Shown piece by piece: positions 1-7,659 of a DNA stretch of 64,000 nucleotides (position 1 is its first letter; each line of letters begins with the position of its first letter). The DNA is from Bacillus sp. FSL K6-3431 (GTDB lineage: Bacteria > Bacillota > Bacilli > Bacillales > Bacillaceae_C). The translations under genes and the position numbers were made by a program. The notes beneath the pieces were generated by a model, which worked only from the letters and a program-made list of their open reading frames with translations, had not been told where the DNA came from and searched no databases. The stretch spans positions 2,232,001 to 2,296,000 of the forward strand of contig NZ_JBBOCT010000001.1 in assembly GCF_038002605.1 (NCBI RefSeq), in the 5' to 3' direction.

Positions 1-881
1 CCCGTACCATCTGCTTTAAAGGTAAATTCTTCGATACCTACTTTAACCTTTTGACCATCTTGAAGTGAAGATATATCTAGGTTAAACTCAAACTTACCCG
101 CTACTTCTGTAACTGCCGCTTTTCCAACAACACCATCTGTTACTTTAGTTGCTGTCCCTTCTACGGTCGCATTTGAACTAGCAATTTGCGTCGGTGTAGT
201 TGAAGCATTTCCAGCTTTTTGAGTGAATGTGATTACGCTACCAGTAGCTGCAATATCATATCTAGCAGCAAGATCAACATCTGCTTGGATATCAGCTAGA
301 GTAGTATCAAAATCTGTATTAAAAGCAATTTCTTTTCCATCAATTGTGATAGTTTGACCAGTAGTTAAAGCAGTTAAATCAACAGTCGATACACCTGCAA
401 CTTCAACAACCTCTGCTGCTGCTGCTACACCCGCAGTTGCTGTCGTTACTGCAAGATCTTCTTTACCACCGTTCAAAAGTTTTTTTGTGTTAAATTCAGT
501 CGTATTTGAAATGCGGTTGATTTCAGAAGTTAATTGGTTAATTTCTTTTTGGATTTCTGTACGGTCGCTTTCGGCGTTGGTGTCGTTTCCTGCTTGTACA
601 GACAATTCACGCATACGTTGAAGGATATCATGTGTTTCATTTAAAGCTCCTTCAGCAGTTTGAATCATAGAAATGCCATCTTGAGCATTACGTGAAGCTT
701 GGTCCAACCCTTTTACTTGCGCTCTCATTTTTTCAGAAATAGCTAGTCCAGCAGCATCGTCACCAGCACGGTTAATACGAAGACCAGAAGCCAATTTCTC
801 CATTGATTTACCTTGTGCGCCGTTAGCAGCACCTAGTTGACGGTGCGTGTTAAGCGCCGCGATGTTGTGATTGATAATCAT
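1..881 (-). CDS. hag: Flagellin (main filament protein), C-terminus outside window
   Basis: Structural subunit of the flagellar filament, exported by the flagellar type III apparatus. The visible 293 codons start [15 protein letters not shown] and hold the conserved N-terminal D0/D1 helices ([19 protein letters not shown], then [20 protein letters not shown], about residues 20-110), followed by a variable Ala/Thr/Val-rich central domain. The conserved C-terminal helices lie beyond base 1. ATG at 881 is chosen because AAGGAGG stands 8 nt before it. It is the last gene of the minus-strand flagellar series, downstream of csrA and fliW, with its own SigD promoter and a CsrA-binding leader. A second, shorter flagellin gene lies at 5914-6756. 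Confidence 0.97.
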   Translation of the reverse strand, partial: MIINHNIAALNTHRQLGAANGAQGKSMEKLASGLRINRAGDDAAGLAISEKMRAQVKGLDQASRNAQDGISMIQTAEGALNETHDILQRMRELSVQAGNDTNAESDRTEIQKEINQLTSEINRISNTTEFNTKKLLNGGKEDLAVTTATAGVAAAAEVVEVAGVSTVDLTALTTGQTITIDGKEIAFNTDFDTTLADIQADVDLAARYDIAATGSVITFTQKAGNASTTPTQIASSNATVEGTATKVTDGVVGKAAVTEVAGKFEFNLDISSLQDGQKVKVGIEEFTFKADGT

Positions 882-903
882 TATGATTTTCCTCCTTGAA
901 TGT

Positions 904-925
904 GCTATTCACATCCTTGTGAATA
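904..925 (-). promoter_or_regulatory. CsrA-binding hairpin in the hag leader
   Basis: Read on the minus strand the leader contains CTATTCACA-AGGA-TGTGAATAG, a perfect 9-bp stem with AGGA in the loop. The loop region CACAAGGATGTG nearly matches the SELEX-type CsrA consensus (RUACARGGAUGU). The hag Shine-Dalgarno CAAGGAGG, 13 nt downstream, offers the second GGA. Two such sites, one in a hairpin and one over the ribosome site, are how CsrA represses hag in B. subtilis, with FliW relieving it. The site is seen; its function here is inferred from that system. Confidence 0.7.
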
Positions 926-989
926 GTTTTTTGTTTTATTAGCGAAGGAGTCAAGGTCGGCCGCCCTTTCCCTTTCACTTACAATAGTT

Positions 990-1015
990 ATATCGTCCCG
1001 CTTTTGGAATGTTTA
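990..1015 (-). promoter_or_regulatory. SigD-type promoter of hag
   Basis: On the minus strand TAAA (1015-1012) is followed after 14 nt by GACGATAT (997-990), one mismatch from the SigD -10 GCCGATAT. It lies about 110 nt before the hag start codon and just after the csrA stop. This spacing and position match the SigD promoter of B. subtilis hag. Confidence 0.75.
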
Positions 1016-1034
1016 ATAGTTTTCGCACAAAAGT

Positions 1035-1262
1035 TTATTGTTTTTTTGCCTTTGATAGGATTGTGAATAAATCGGTGACTTCTTCAGATGCTACGGTGTT
1101 TTCATTTTGGATGTCGAGCCATACTTCCTTACGATGGATTTCGATGTTTTTTGGTGCATCGATGCCGATTTTTACTTGGTCGCCTTTAATGGATGTGATG
1201 GTGATTTCGATGTCGTTGCCTATTTGGATTGATTCGCCTTTTTTTCTTGTTAATACGAGCAT
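1035..1262 (-). CDS. csrA: Carbon storage regulator CsrA
   Basis: Small homodimeric RNA-binding protein that blocks flagellin translation by binding GGA motifs. The 75-residue product begins [15 protein letters not shown], the invariant CsrA N-terminus, and continues with [21 protein letters not shown]. It is of usual length, with a slightly long acidic tail. The start is set by GGGGTGACAAG before ATG 1262; upstream in-frame codons belong to fliW in another frame. The fliW stop is only 4 nt upstream, so the two are co-translated. Its likely target, the hag leader hairpin, is immediately downstream. Confidence 0.97.
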   Translation of the reverse strand: MLVLTRKKGESIQIGNDIEITITSIKGDQVKIGIDAPKNIEIHRKEVWLDIQNENTVASEEVTDLFTILSKAKKQ

Positions 1263-1266
1263 CTTG

Positions 1267-1704
1267 TCACCCCTTTGCCGGCAGCCCAAAGAGCGGGTGT
1301 TTTGATTTGTATTTTTCATCATTTAAAATGACTTGCTTCGCATGATTGTTTTTTACATTGACGATGATCGGCGCGGCGAAGTTTGCTGTGCTCGTTTCAA
1401 ATGGGTCATGCACAGTTAAAATTACGAATGCACTTACATCTTCTGCCCTATTAATTTGCAATAGTTCAACTGTCGTGTCATCTAATGCAAAGTCATATTT
1501 TTCATAAAAGCTATATGGATCGGCAATGACAAAAGCGAGTGCAGGTGTTTCGACCGACTGTAAGACAGTAACAAAGGTTTGTTCAGGCAAAGGGAGTAAG
1601 GTAAATTTCTTCTCGTCTGCAAATCCCGGAATACCTTTTTCAAAATATAAAATTGTTTCTTCGGTGATTTCGACTTCACCATGATATTTCGTTTGAATAT
1701 TCAT
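1267..1704 (-). CDS. fliW: Flagellar assembly factor FliW
   Basis: FliW binds free flagellin or CsrA; when flagellin is exported, FliW is freed and takes CsrA off the hag mRNA. The 145-residue protein begins [16 protein letters not shown] and keeps the family segment [19 protein letters not shown] and the later [16 protein letters not shown]. Length equals that of B. subtilis FliW (144). GGAG lies 9 nt before ATG 1704. It sits between yviE and csrA as in Bacillus, and all three partners of the homeostasis loop are within 1.7 kb. Confidence 0.96.
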   Translation of the reverse strand: MNIQTKYHGEVEITEETILYFEKGIPGFADEKKFTLLPLPEQTFVTVLQSVETPALAFVIADPYSFYEKYDFALDDTTVELLQINRAEDVSAFVILTVHDPFETSTANFAAPIIVNVKNNHAKQVILNDEKYKSKHPLFGLPAKG

Positions 1705-1720
1705 AGGTTCACGCTCCGTT

Positions 1721-2275
1721 TTATTTTACAAAATCAATTTTCAAGTTATTACGTTGTTTTAAGGAAAAATCGACATCCCCAGGATGATAAGAAATAATTG
1801 GTTTTTGTGTTCGAACTTGGATCAGCGGTTTGTTTTCTTGAAAACGAATATCGGTTTTCCCAGGCTGATAATGTGTTTTAACTGAAAAGTTGGAAGGGAT
1901 GTAAGTAATATATGTTTCTGAAGGTGGTGGATTTGCCTTTCGTGCAGCTTGGTCAGCGGCGACATTTCTACCTTTTAAAGATTGTAGCATTTCATCACCT
2001 TCCCTTGATACCCTTGCGATCCCTTGTAAAACGGCTTGTTTTGCTTTTTGTGTATTTTCCTGTGTACTTCGAAATACACTTTTAATCCCCATCTCTTCCC
2101 ATGCTTGCGTTTGATCAATCGTTAGTTTTCCAGGTGTTGTCCTAATCGTCATCGTCGCTTGCTGTTGCTTAATTTGCAAATCCGCTTTCGGTTGCTGGAT
2201 TGATTGAAACGCTGGCCTGGATTGAATAGCCAATTGTGCAGATTGCGACTGCATGCGAATGTGAGGAATTTGCAT
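1721..2275 (-). CDS. yviE: YviE family protein (DUF6470)
   Basis: Uncharacterised protein always found between flgL and fliW in Bacillus. About 184 residues, rich in Gln and Pro, beginning MQIPHIRMQSQSAQLAIQ, with a short-repeat style of beta-strand segments (ADLQIKQQQATMTIRT, IRFQENKPLIQVRTQKP). No signal peptide or membrane segment is seen. AGGAG stands 9 nt before ATG 2275; an in-frame TTG three codons upstream is less well placed. The role is unknown; the identification rests on neighbourhood and sequence style. Confidence 0.85.
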   Translation of the reverse strand: MQIPHIRMQSQSAQLAIQSRPAFQSIQQPKADLQIKQQQATMTIRTTPGKLTIDQTQAWEEMGIKSVFRSTQENTQKAKQAVLQGIARVSREGDEMLQSLKGRNVAADQAARKANPPPSETYITYIPSNFSVKTHYQPGKTDIRFQENKPLIQVRTQKPIISYHPGDVDFSLKQRNNLKIDFVK

Positions 2276-2292
2276 CAATATCAACTCCTAAA

Positions 2293-2361
2293 AAGTGCCA
2301 GGCACCTCCTGCCATGTGAGTTATTCACCATTGGACGAATTTATGGAGGAGCCAGGCACTT
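2293..2361. repeat. Inverted repeat of the GTGCC-GGCAC type between flgL and yviE
   Basis: Arms AAGTGCCAGGCACCTCC (2293-2309) and GGAGGAGCCAGGCACTT (2345-2361) pair over 17 positions with two mismatches around a 35-nt loop. Elements with the GTGCCTGGCAC core are dispersed in many Bacillaceae genomes (from memory). It could act as a terminator or mRNA processing hairpin between the two genes, but there is no T-run. Confidence 0.6.
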
Positions 2362-2382
2362 GTCTGTCTATTAGGCTATTTA

Positions 2383-3267
2383 TTATCTTAAAAAGTCCAT
2401 CAATGTCGGCTGGATGATTCTAGCTCCAACGGCCATTGCAGCTTGGTGGACTGCTTCTTGTGCTTTAAATTCCATGATAACTTTTTCGAATTCAATATCC
2501 TCATTGTCTGACATGATTCGTTTTGCAATAACTTCTTGATTATCTATACGTTCTTCCATAAATTCAAGACGGTTTGTACGAGCTCCAATTTCCGCCCGGG
2601 CAGATAATAACTTATTTGTACTCGCATCGATATCATCAAGGAAAGAAGTAACTCCTGTTGTTTCACCATTTTCAAGGGCAGTTTGCAGTTTATCTAGCAT
2701 ACTGAAGATGCTGTTTTCACCTTCCCCAAAAACAGCTTCACCCTGCATGTTTACAGGTACATAAACGTCTTTTGCCAGTTCAAAACTAACATCATCGGAG
2801 TCGAAATTAGGTAAATCATTATTTAAATCTTTAAATGGTGCATTTAATGTATTCGTTCCATTAAAAATATATTTATCTCCAACCTTAGAGTTAGCAAGAG
2901 TTTTCATATGTTCTTTTAATTGTGCTACTTCTTCAGCTACAGATTGTAATTGCCCTTCATCATATGTTTCATTACTGGCCTGGGTAGTAAGCTCACGCAC
3001 TCGTTCCATAATTTTCGTCGCTTCGCCAATCGCTGAATCCGTCGATTCAATCCAATTATGTGCCTCAGAGAAGTTTCGTTTAAATTGTTCGACTTCAATT
3101 ACATTTGTTCTGTAATACATCCCCTTCATCGCAACCACAGGATCATCAGAAGGTCTTGAGATCTTTTTTTGTGTCTGTGCTTGTTCAAATAATTTATTTA
3201 ATCTTGAATAGCTTTGATTAATATTATTCATCATATTTCTTGACATCATTCCATCAGTTACACGCAT
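2383..3267 (-). CDS. flgL: Flagellar hook-associated protein 3 (hook-filament junction)
   Basis: HAP3 joins hook and filament. The 294-residue product begins MRVTDGMMSRNMMNNINQS and shows the flagellin-like N-terminal helix with the FlgL motif KKISRPSDDPVVAMKGMYYR, a central region with YIFNGTNT, and the flagellin-like C-terminal helix ending in PTLMDFLR. The AAGGAG site 8 nt before ATG 3267 is preferred over an in-frame GTG three codons upstream. It lies 12 nt after flgK. Confidence 0.95.
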   Translation of the reverse strand: MRVTDGMMSRNMMNNINQSYSRLNKLFEQAQTQKKISRPSDDPVVAMKGMYYRTNVIEVEQFKRNFSEAHNWIESTDSAIGEATKIMERVRELTTQASNETYDEGQLQSVAEEVAQLKEHMKTLANSKVGDKYIFNGTNTLNAPFKDLNNDLPNFDSDDVSFELAKDVYVPVNMQGEAVFGEGENSIFSMLDKLQTALENGETTGVTSFLDDIDASTNKLLSARAEIGARTNRLEFMEERIDNQEVIAKRIMSDNEDIEFEKVIMEFKAQEAVHQAAMAVGARIIQPTLMDFLR

Positions 3268-3279
3268 ATCATTCACTCC

Positions 3280-4800
3280 TTATCTTCCAGCTGTTCCCAT
3301 ACCATTAATAATTTTATCAAGCATTTCATCTACCACTGTAATCATTCGTGCTGAAGCAGAATATGCGTGCTGATATTGAATCAGATTTGAAAACTCCTCA
3401 TCCAACGACACTTCACTCACAGATCTGCGGTTATTATCAACAGAGTTAAGCAACACGCCTGTATTGTAATATAAACGGTTAGCTTGTTGACCTTCAACAG
3501 CCATTTTTCCGATAACTCCCTCGTAAAAGGATTGGAGTGTACCAGATTCAATATCCAATCCTTTTAGTTCCTTACCTGAAGGTAGAGTAATTGTTCCTTC
3601 AGTGATCACCAAATCTTTTATTTTTCCAAAATTTAAAGCATTGTCTCCATTTCCTTGATGCGTTGGCTTTAAAGAAGCTGCGATATCAGATGGGTTTTTA
3701 AGAGAAACACTGATGCTACTTGCAGCGCCTTGATAAGATCCATCATTATCTACACTGAAGAAAGCTTCACCTTTCTTACCATTTATATCAAAACCTTCTT
3801 GGTGAACAGCATTGAATACCTTAGCAAATGTAAATGCATATTTGTCAAGATCCTCAAGCATCTCAGGGTATAAACCTTTAGCAGGTGGACCATCTTCTCC
3901 ATAAGCCTGGATAAGTGCAGCTATTTTCCCTTTTCCTTCTGCACTCTCACCGAAAGTAATAGAATCCGTAGAACCTTTTATACCTAATTGATCTCCATTT
4001 AGCTCCAATTCATTTCCTGTTCGATCATCTACTAACATAATTCGTTCACCACCTAGTACGATTTCTACATTCCTTCCACCTTCAGCGAATGCAAGAGAAT
4101 TACCACCATAAGAAACGGTACTGGTCTCAATCGGTACAATATTTGATAATTGATCAAGCAAGCGATCTCTTTCATCGTACAAGTCATTCGGCAAATAGCC
4201 ATGTGGCTCCACATCACTAATTTGCTTATTAATTGATGCAATTTGTTTTGCGAGTGAGTTGATTTCTGTCACTGATGCATCCAGTTCCTTCTTGATATCA
4301 CCTCGAACAGTTGTTAAAGATGAATGCAAATATTTGAATGTTTCAGCAACAGCCATTCCGCGCTGAAGCACGACTCTTCTTACACCTTCATTATCTGCAT
4401 CCTTACTCAAGTCTTGTAAAGACTGCCAAAATTGTGCCATTGCTTTGGACAAACCAGTATCACTTGGTTCATTCATAATATCTTCCATTTTACTAATCGA
4501 ATTTGCGAGATCATTATAATATCCGAATTTATTGTTTTCATTACGGTATTGTTCATCAATGAATGATTCACGGATTCTTTGAATACTTCCGTCCGTTACG
4601 CCCGTTCCGAGTTGCCCCGGTATTTGTGGTCGGTTCATCGATGCAGCTGGATATGGTTCCGTCTGTACGAAGTTTACACGTTGGCGTGTATATCCTGGCG
4701 TATTTTTATTAGCAATATTGTTTCCCGTAACATATATTGCACTTTGCTGGGCATACATGCCGCGCTTAGCTGTTTCAAGTCCCATGAATGTGGATCGCAT
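3280..4800 (-). CDS. flgK: Flagellar hook-associated protein 1
   Basis: HAP1, the first hook-filament junction protein, secreted through the flagellar apparatus. 506 residues, the usual Bacillus length. It begins with the basal-body rod motif (MGLETAKRGMYAQQSAIYVT then NNIANKNTPGYTRQ, residues 6-40) and ends with the conserved C-terminal helix (EEFSNLIQYQHAYSASARMI, then VVDEMLDKIINGMG). AGGAGG lies 7 nt before ATG 4800. Followed by flgL and preceded by flgN. Confidence 0.96.
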   Translation of the reverse strand: MRSTFMGLETAKRGMYAQQSAIYVTGNNIANKNTPGYTRQRVNFVQTEPYPAASMNRPQIPGQLGTGVTDGSIQRIRESFIDEQYRNENNKFGYYNDLANSISKMEDIMNEPSDTGLSKAMAQFWQSLQDLSKDADNEGVRRVVLQRGMAVAETFKYLHSSLTTVRGDIKKELDASVTEINSLAKQIASINKQISDVEPHGYLPNDLYDERDRLLDQLSNIVPIETSTVSYGGNSLAFAEGGRNVEIVLGGERIMLVDDRTGNELELNGDQLGIKGSTDSITFGESAEGKGKIAALIQAYGEDGPPAKGLYPEMLEDLDKYAFTFAKVFNAVHQEGFDINGKKGEAFFSVDNDGSYQGAASSISVSLKNPSDIAASLKPTHQGNGDNALNFGKIKDLVITEGTITLPSGKELKGLDIESGTLQSFYEGVIGKMAVEGQQANRLYYNTGVLLNSVDNNRRSVSEVSLDEEFSNLIQYQHAYSASARMITVVDEMLDKIINGMGTAGR

Positions 4801-4811
4801 CGCTTATCCTC

Positions 4812-5291
4812 CTAAGCTTTTGAATCGAACATCGATCTACCAGTTTCCGGTTGATCGTTTTCATTATTTGTTTTCGAATAGTTTGGTAGCTCTGGTTCCG
4901 GTGCAAGTATATCGAGATTCATATTGACGAATTGCATCGAATATGTGAGCAATTGCTGATTTAACGCATTAGCGTTTTTCAACTCAGCTATTACTGCTAT
5001 TAATCTTTCTTGTAAAAGTTTAAGCTCTACCTGCTCCGGTCCAATGAGTTCCTCGATTACGTCAGATATCGTTGCCTCATTATTATTCATTAAAATGGCT
5101 ACAGCCTTCTGACGCTTTTGGTCTGCAACTTGAATCGCAGTTATATGTTTTTGTTCCTCACGTAAGAGGCCGCTCAATTTTTGCATATCATTCTTTTTAA
5201 TAGCTTCTGTTTTTTCAATAGCTGCCTCTAATAAAAGATTATGTATAGTGAACAGCGTTTCCATTGATTCAACTAGTAATTGGGTCGCCAT
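4812..5291 (-). CDS. flgN: FlgN family flagellar export chaperone
   Basis: Chaperone predicted to bind FlgK and FlgL before export. About 159 residues, mostly alpha-helical, beginning MATQLLVESMETLFTIHNLL, with the typical run AIKKNDMQKLSGLLREEQKH in the first third. GAGGAGGG stands 7 nt before ATG 5291; an upstream in-frame start 14 codons earlier has no ribosome site. It directly precedes flgK. The name is a family-level call supported mainly by position. Confidence 0.88.
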   Translation of the reverse strand: MATQLLVESMETLFTIHNLLLEAAIEKTEAIKKNDMQKLSGLLREEQKHITAIQVADQKRQKAVAILMNNNEATISDVIEELIGPEQVELKLLQERLIAVIAELKNANALNQQLLTYSMQFVNMNLDILAPEPELPNYSKTNNENDQPETGRSMFDSKA

Positions 5292-5336
5292 CAGATGACC
5301 CTCCTCTTTTGTAATATCGGTAACCAAAGTCATTTT

Positions 5337-5774
5337 TCAAGTGTAAATATTAATTAAAAGCCCTTGGATCTCACCAACAAGTCCGAGAATTTCCAGCCCT
5401 TTTTGTTCTTTTTCAAGAACAGTATTTGCCAAATCAATTAGCTTTTTATCGACTTCTTTAACGATCTTATACACTTTCGTCCGGCCACGCCAGTCAAATC
5501 CTCGTTGCTCTTCAAGCTGAAGCCCATTATTAACGGCATCATCCATAAATGATTTAACGAGTTGCTTATATTTTTTAAAGTCTTCAATAGTCTGTGATTT
5601 GGCAAGCTTCTCACCTTGCTGTTCAATGTCCTGACGGAGCTTATCCATCCGCTCAAAAACAACATTCTCTCGTTTTTTAGACATCACTTGGGAAAAATGA
5701 ACAGAGTGAGCCGCTTGCTGTTCTTTCTTCTGGACACTATGTACGCCCGTACTTTCCACTTTACGCACATCCAT
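5337..5774 (-). CDS. YaaR family protein (DUF327)
   Basis: Member of the small YaaR/DUF327 family of unknown function, often seen near flagellar or DNA-replication genes. The roughly 145-residue protein begins MDVRKVESTGVHSV and is largely helical; the family core is IEDFKKYKQLVKSFMDDAVN and FDWRGRTKVYKIVKEVDKK, with a C-terminal EIQGLLINIY. AGGAG precedes ATG 5774 by 9 nt; a GTG three codons upstream overlaps the ribosome site. It opens a block (5.3-10.2 kb) that is not present between flgN and flgM in B. subtilis. Confidence 0.85.
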   Translation of the reverse strand: MDVRKVESTGVHSVQKKEQQAAHSVHFSQVMSKKRENVVFERMDKLRQDIEQQGEKLAKSQTIEDFKKYKQLVKSFMDDAVNNGLQLEEQRGFDWRGRTKVYKIVKEVDKKLIDLANTVLEKEQKGLEILGLVGEIQGLLINIYT

Positions 5775-5871
5775 CTTGATCACTCCTAGGTATTACGTTA
5801 TCTGCGGTTTATTATCGAATGTTCATGTATTACTACCGATTACGCCATGATTACTACCGATCTTTCAAAAA

Positions 5872-5899
5872 AGTCCGGCACCATAGATAGGCGCCAGAC
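5872..5899 (-). terminator. Hairpin after the second flagellin gene
   Basis: Arms GTCCGGCACC and GGCGCCAGAC pair at 8 of 10 positions around a 7-nt loop, 15 nt after the stop of the flagellin gene at 5914. It resembles the GTGCC-type inverted repeat at 2293-2361. Just beyond it ATTACTACCGAT is directly repeated (5830-5841 and 5851-5862). Confidence 0.5.
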
Positions 5900-5913
5900 A
5901 CCGATCATACTAA

Positions 5914-6756
5914 TTATTGAAGTAATTGCAAGACTCCTTGTGGTAGCTGATTTGCTTGAGCTAACATCGCTTGTCCAGCTTGGTTTAAAATATTATTTCT
6001 CGTAAAGGTAGTCATTTCGAGCGCCATATCAAGGTCTCTGATACGAGATTCCGCAGCTGTTAAGTTTTCATTCGCTGTCTGTAGATTCGTTACTGTGTGC
6101 TCTAGACGGTTTTGATAAGCGCCGAGTTTGGAACGTTGTTCAGATACAGCTTTAATAGCTGCATCATATGTAGCAATCGCTGCAGATGCCCCGCTTTCAG
6201 TTGCAAGATTAATACCACCAGATCCGCCGACTTCGATACCTAGACTTTCGGCATCCATTTTTTCAAGAACGACATCTAAAGTTTCCCCAGTATTTGCTCC
6301 CACTTGGAAAGTTAGGCTTAATCCGCCTCCTACTGCAGTACCACCATTCAACAATTTTTTCTGATTGAATTGTGTCGTTTCAGCGATTCGATCAATTTCT
6401 TCTGTTAATTGCTCAATTTCTGCCTGTACAGCTTTTCGATCATCATCTTCCATTGTCCCATTTGCTGCCTGCACGCTTAGTTCGCGCATTCTTTGCAAAA
6501 TCGTATGCGTTTCATTCAATGCACCCTCCGCTGTTTGAATTAAAGAGACAGCATCCAATGAATTGCGCTCTGCCATACCTAATCCACGAATTTGTGAGCG
6601 CATTTTCTCAGATATAGCTAGTCCTGCAGCATCATCTGCTGCACGGTTAATGCGGAGGCCTGATGATAGTTTTTCTAGGCTTTTCGAAGTACTTTGCATT
6701 GTTTGTGAAAGGTTTCTATATGCGTTTAATGCTTGAATATTATGATTGATTCTCAT
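5914..6756 (-). CDS. Second flagellin, short form
   Basis: A complete 280-residue flagellin: N-terminal D0/D1 ([39 protein letters not shown]), a short central part (about 140-200) with GGSGGINLATESG, and the complete C-terminal D1/D0 (NLTAAESRIRDLDMALEMT, AGQAMLAQANQLPQGVLQLL). It differs from the main flagellin at 1-881 in the third residue onward and has a smaller variable domain. AGGA lies about 10 nt before ATG 6756. It is 15 nt after a FliS-like chaperone gene, so the pair forms a small filament module that may change filament surface or stiffness. Confidence 0.95.
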   Translation of the reverse strand: MRINHNIQALNAYRNLSQTMQSTSKSLEKLSSGLRINRAADDAAGLAISEKMRSQIRGLGMAERNSLDAVSLIQTAEGALNETHTILQRMRELSVQAANGTMEDDDRKAVQAEIEQLTEEIDRIAETTQFNQKKLLNGGTAVGGGLSLTFQVGANTGETLDVVLEKMDAESLGIEVGGSGGINLATESGASAAIATYDAAIKAVSEQRSKLGAYQNRLEHTVTNLQTANENLTAAESRIRDLDMALEMTTFTRNNILNQAGQAMLAQANQLPQGVLQLLQ

Positions 6757-6771
6757 GATTTAAGTTCCTCA

Positions 6772-7200
6772 CTATTCTCGGTCTAGGACCATGATATTTT
6801 GCTCGTATGCATTTGTTTTCTGGTAATGTATACGCTGACTTGGTGTCTCGCCTGTGTTTATTGCTTCATTCCAAGCGCTTGCCAGCTGCTCACATATATT
6901 TAATACTTCTTGAATGATTGCTTTGTCTTTTTTTAAGTTTCCCATAACTACTTGATTCGCCATGTAATTATAGAGAGTATCAAGTTGGTCTGCGACGATG
7001 CCTGCTTCGTAATTAAGGCCAACGCCGAGGCGTTCTAATACATCATTTACTTTTTGCAGTTTTTCATTAGCTTCCAATGGTTGATTTTCATCAATATGTT
7101 GAATGGCACCTTGCAGTTGATCGATGCACACTTCATATAGAAGTGCAGTAATTTTTTGCGGTGTCATTTGGTAGATTAATTCTTTAGTTAAAAACTCCAC
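6772..7200 (-). CDS. FliS-like flagellin chaperone
   Basis: Helical 142-residue protein beginning (GTG) MEFLTKELIYQMTPQKITALLYEVC. The pattern of a tyrosine-rich N-terminus, the T-PQ-IT-LLY segment and a four-helix length fits the FliS family, which caps the C-terminal helix of flagellin until export. GGAGG lies 9 nt before GTG 7200. The gene for the second flagellin follows after 15 nt, suggesting a dedicated chaperone. Standard fliD/fliS genes are not in this window, so this may be a paralogue. Confidence 0.82.
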   Translation of the reverse strand: MEFLTKELIYQMTPQKITALLYEVCIDQLQGAIQHIDENQPLEANEKLQKVNDVLERLGVGLNYEAGIVADQLDTLYNYMANQVVMGNLKKDKAIIQEVLNICEQLASAWNEAINTGETPSQRIHYQKTNAYEQNIMVLDRE

Positions 7201-7225
7201 TGGCTTCCGCCTCCGTTCATTATAA

Positions 7226-7252
7226 ATATCGACCTCTTATTACTTTTATTAA
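7226..7252 (-). promoter_or_regulatory. Candidate SigD promoter of the fliS-like/flagellin pair
   Basis: On the minus strand TTAA (7252-7249) and GTCGATAT (7233-7226) are 15 nt apart, close to the SigD pattern TAAA-N15-GCCGATAT. It lies 25 nt before the GTG start of the chaperone, leaving a very short leader. The -35 half is imperfect. Confidence 0.5.
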
Positions 7253-7365
7253 GAGAATGAATCGATTTCCTTAATAAAGTGTATTTTTTTAGATGGAGAG
7301 ATAATGGAACAGCCTTGAACCTTATACGCAACTTCAGGACTCCATTTACGCAACCACCAAATAAT

Positions 7366-7659
7366 CTACCTACGTTCCATCTCTTCCAACAATATTAAAA
7401 TCTCAGCGATAACAGAATAAAGTTGAGGTGGTACATTGTTGCCTAGGTCGATATCTAACAGATGCCCCACTAGACTAGCATCCTCTTGCATTTGTACGTC
7501 ATGCTCTTTTGCGAGCTCCATAATTTTAACCGCTAGTGTACCGGTTCCTTGTGCAACAACCTGTGGTGCTCCACCTTCCGCTTCATCATAACGGATCACC
7601 GCTGCTGATGGACCGTTTTTCATGCGTCGATTTTTCTGATTATAATAATTAGGCATCAT
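7366..7659 (-). CDS. FlhB C-terminus-like protein (YlqH family)
   Basis: 97-residue protein resembling the cytoplasmic substrate-switch domain of FlhB without the membrane part: AAVIRYDEAEGGAPQVVAQG, GTLAVKIMELAKEHDVQMQE, then VPPQLYSVIAEILILLEEME. The usual NPTH autocleavage motif is not seen. Its ATG overlaps the stop of the FliK-like gene (ATGA), so it is translationally coupled to it; the same pairing (ylqG-ylqH) is known in Bacillus. It may help set export specificity, but the function is unproven. Confidence 0.85.
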   Translation of the reverse strand: MMPNYYNQKNRRMKNGPSAAVIRYDEAEGGAPQVVAQGTGTLAVKIMELAKEHDVQMQEDASLVGHLLDIDLGNNVPPQLYSVIAEILILLEEMERR

